Assembly (NCBI GenBank): GCA_029582165.1
Contig: CM055874.1
Coordinates: 31,440,383-31,504,382 of the forward strand
DNA from: Portulaca oleracea
Taxonomy: Eukaryota > Streptophyta > Magnoliopsida > Caryophyllales > Portulacaceae
Length of the DNA stretch: 64,000 bases
Reading direction: 5' to 3'
Both the position numbers and the translations under genes were made by a program. This document shows, piece by piece, positions 60,627 through 64,000 of this stretch (position 1 is the stretch's first letter; every line of letters starts with the position of its first letter). Under the pieces are notes generated by a model that saw only the letters and a program-made list of their open reading frames with translations, had not been told where the DNA came from and searched no databases.

Positions 60627-62001
60627 TTACGGTGGTCAATCCAACGTTTTCCAACATCAAGTGGAAACAAGAGGTGCCTCACAAAGCTTAGAGCTAACTG
60701 TTGATGTTTGCCTTTGTGCCATAATAAAAATAAAAAAAAAAATTGTTACTTTCCTAATGTATCATTGAAATGTGGAGCTCAGAATCATTGGGCATTGGAT
60801 ATAGCAATCATTTTCCAGTGAAGTATGTAAATTGTCATTTTTAGTAGAAGCTTGGATTGACAACTGTGTAAAACTGACATTTCGGATATGATAAAAAACC
60901 GGCTGTTTTTTATTCTACATACTCCCTAATCACTGGGAATGTCCATCTCCCCTAATATCATTCCATTTACATAATTTTTTGGGGGGACAAGATGAAAATT
61001 TATCAAAACTTAAAGTTGCAGAACCAGTGGGCTCAGTTACAATCTGGTAAGAAAGCATCTAAAGCCTCTTATTTGGGAGGGAATAAAAATAAACAAGTGG
61101 TAGATCAAAACTACCGGTAAGATTAGCAAAGCTTGTTGGCCAGCTAGTTAAGTTGATGAACGAGTATAACCTACCAGTGTTTGTTCAGTTAGAGCCTTGC
61201 ATCTGCTTCTGCTTAGGAGATGAGAAAACTTTCTGTTGCACATAGACACAGTTCCCCCTCAACCTCAACATACTATTACTAACTAGTATTACCGAGTCTA
61301 GATTACTAGATACAGCCACAGTTTTTGGCAAGTGAAGTTTGTCTTGCATGCTGTTGAGCATATTTGATAGCCTCTCTCTCATTTCAGCCTCAATAGATGA
61401 ACAATTCCCAAAGGTTTTCACAAAAACCTCTTATCCACCCCCCCCCCCTTTGCCTCCCAACCTGCAGTGCTCTGTTGTTCTTGGAAGCTCCATCGTTGTT
61501 CAATTTCTTTGGCCTTTTACTCTTTTCACACTTTTTTCATTTGACAAAAGCCTACTCCAAATCCAATCCCGGTCTTCTCCTTTAGGTTCTACGTCGTGAC
61601 TAATAATGGAGATAGCCCATCCATTTACATATTGAACCATATTAAGCATGCCCCATATCTGATAAACAAACGGGGCTGAAATCCCTCAAAATCGCCTGTC
61701 AACTGGGGAAGAGAAAGAAACAGGACAAAGCTGGAAGAATACACACAGAATGTAAAATCAGAGGGTTTTTCCTTGAAATGGGAGGCTGAAGAAGGCCTCC
61801 CCTCAAACGTTTCCAAGTATAATAACAGGATTCACAACTTTAAGCCAAGTGAACCACCATTTACAACATAAATGGTACAATTTATGTACTCCATTTGCCT
61901 GGCATAGTGGCATAATCATTGCAAAATATTAACTCCGTATCAACTCCTTTTGGCTTGAAGAATTCAGGTGTACCAATGGTGTATGTACACATAAAAAAAT
62001 G
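60627..62001. other. Region between two convergent genes
   Basis: Contains the 3' UTR of the calreticulin gene (to about 60900) and, on the - strand, the 3' UTR of the glyoxalase II gene. A run of 12-13 C lies near 61438-61450. No further gene is supported. Confidence 0.5.

Positions 62002-64000
<1,999 letters not shown>

Overview
This window is nuclear DNA from a flowering plant. The evidence is three intron-bearing plant genes, AT-rich intergenic DNA, Ty1/copia and Ty3/gypsy LTR retrotransposons primed by initiator tRNA-Met, a LINE fragment and many small inverted-repeat elements (MITEs). Base composition and intron style suggest a eudicot, but no species can be read from the sequence.

Bases 1-20184 are a nest of transposons. 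An old gypsy-type LTR (called G2 here) is split by a 17.5-kb degenerate Ty1/copia element (493-18041, target duplication TCTTC). That copia element has itself been hit by a hairpin MITE (3486-3834), a nearly intact and very young CRM-like Ty3/gypsy element (4055-10556, LTRs differing at 3 of 1037 bases), a G2 solo LTR (11974-13231) and a Mutator-type MITE (16115-16672). A third G2 LTR lies at 18851-20184. A truncated LINE (20675-21075) and a gag/protease-only gypsy derivative (21797-25895) follow. Bases 25896-32500 hold no gene. They are rich in MITEs, including three Stowaway elements nested in one another just upstream of the first gene.

The host genes are: (1) a four-exon DUF936/DUF6857 family gene, + strand, 33935-37313; (2) a fourteen-exon calreticulin of the CRT3 type with a basic tail and an HDEL signal, + strand, 55718-60626; (3) the last four exons of a glyoxalase II (hydroxyacylglutathione hydrolase) gene, - strand, 62002-63440, continuing past the window. 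Genes 2 and 3 are convergent.

The most unusual region is 39414-51496. It is a head-to-tail array of eight identical-length 213-bp LTRs separated by seven internal regions of 1.4-1.5 kb. Each internal region runs: tRNA-Met primer site; a captured thaumatin-like protein fragment with an expanded TTC run; a captured STRUBBELIG-type receptor kinase fragment; a short copia gag remnant; and a polypurine tract. The whole array has one 5-bp target duplication (ACTTC), so it reads as one insertion of a gene-capturing, non-autonomous copia element that later multiplied in place by LTR-LTR recombination. No gene in the array looks intact.

Exon boundaries, family assignments and repeat borders were read by eye from the sequence. 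No database search was run.
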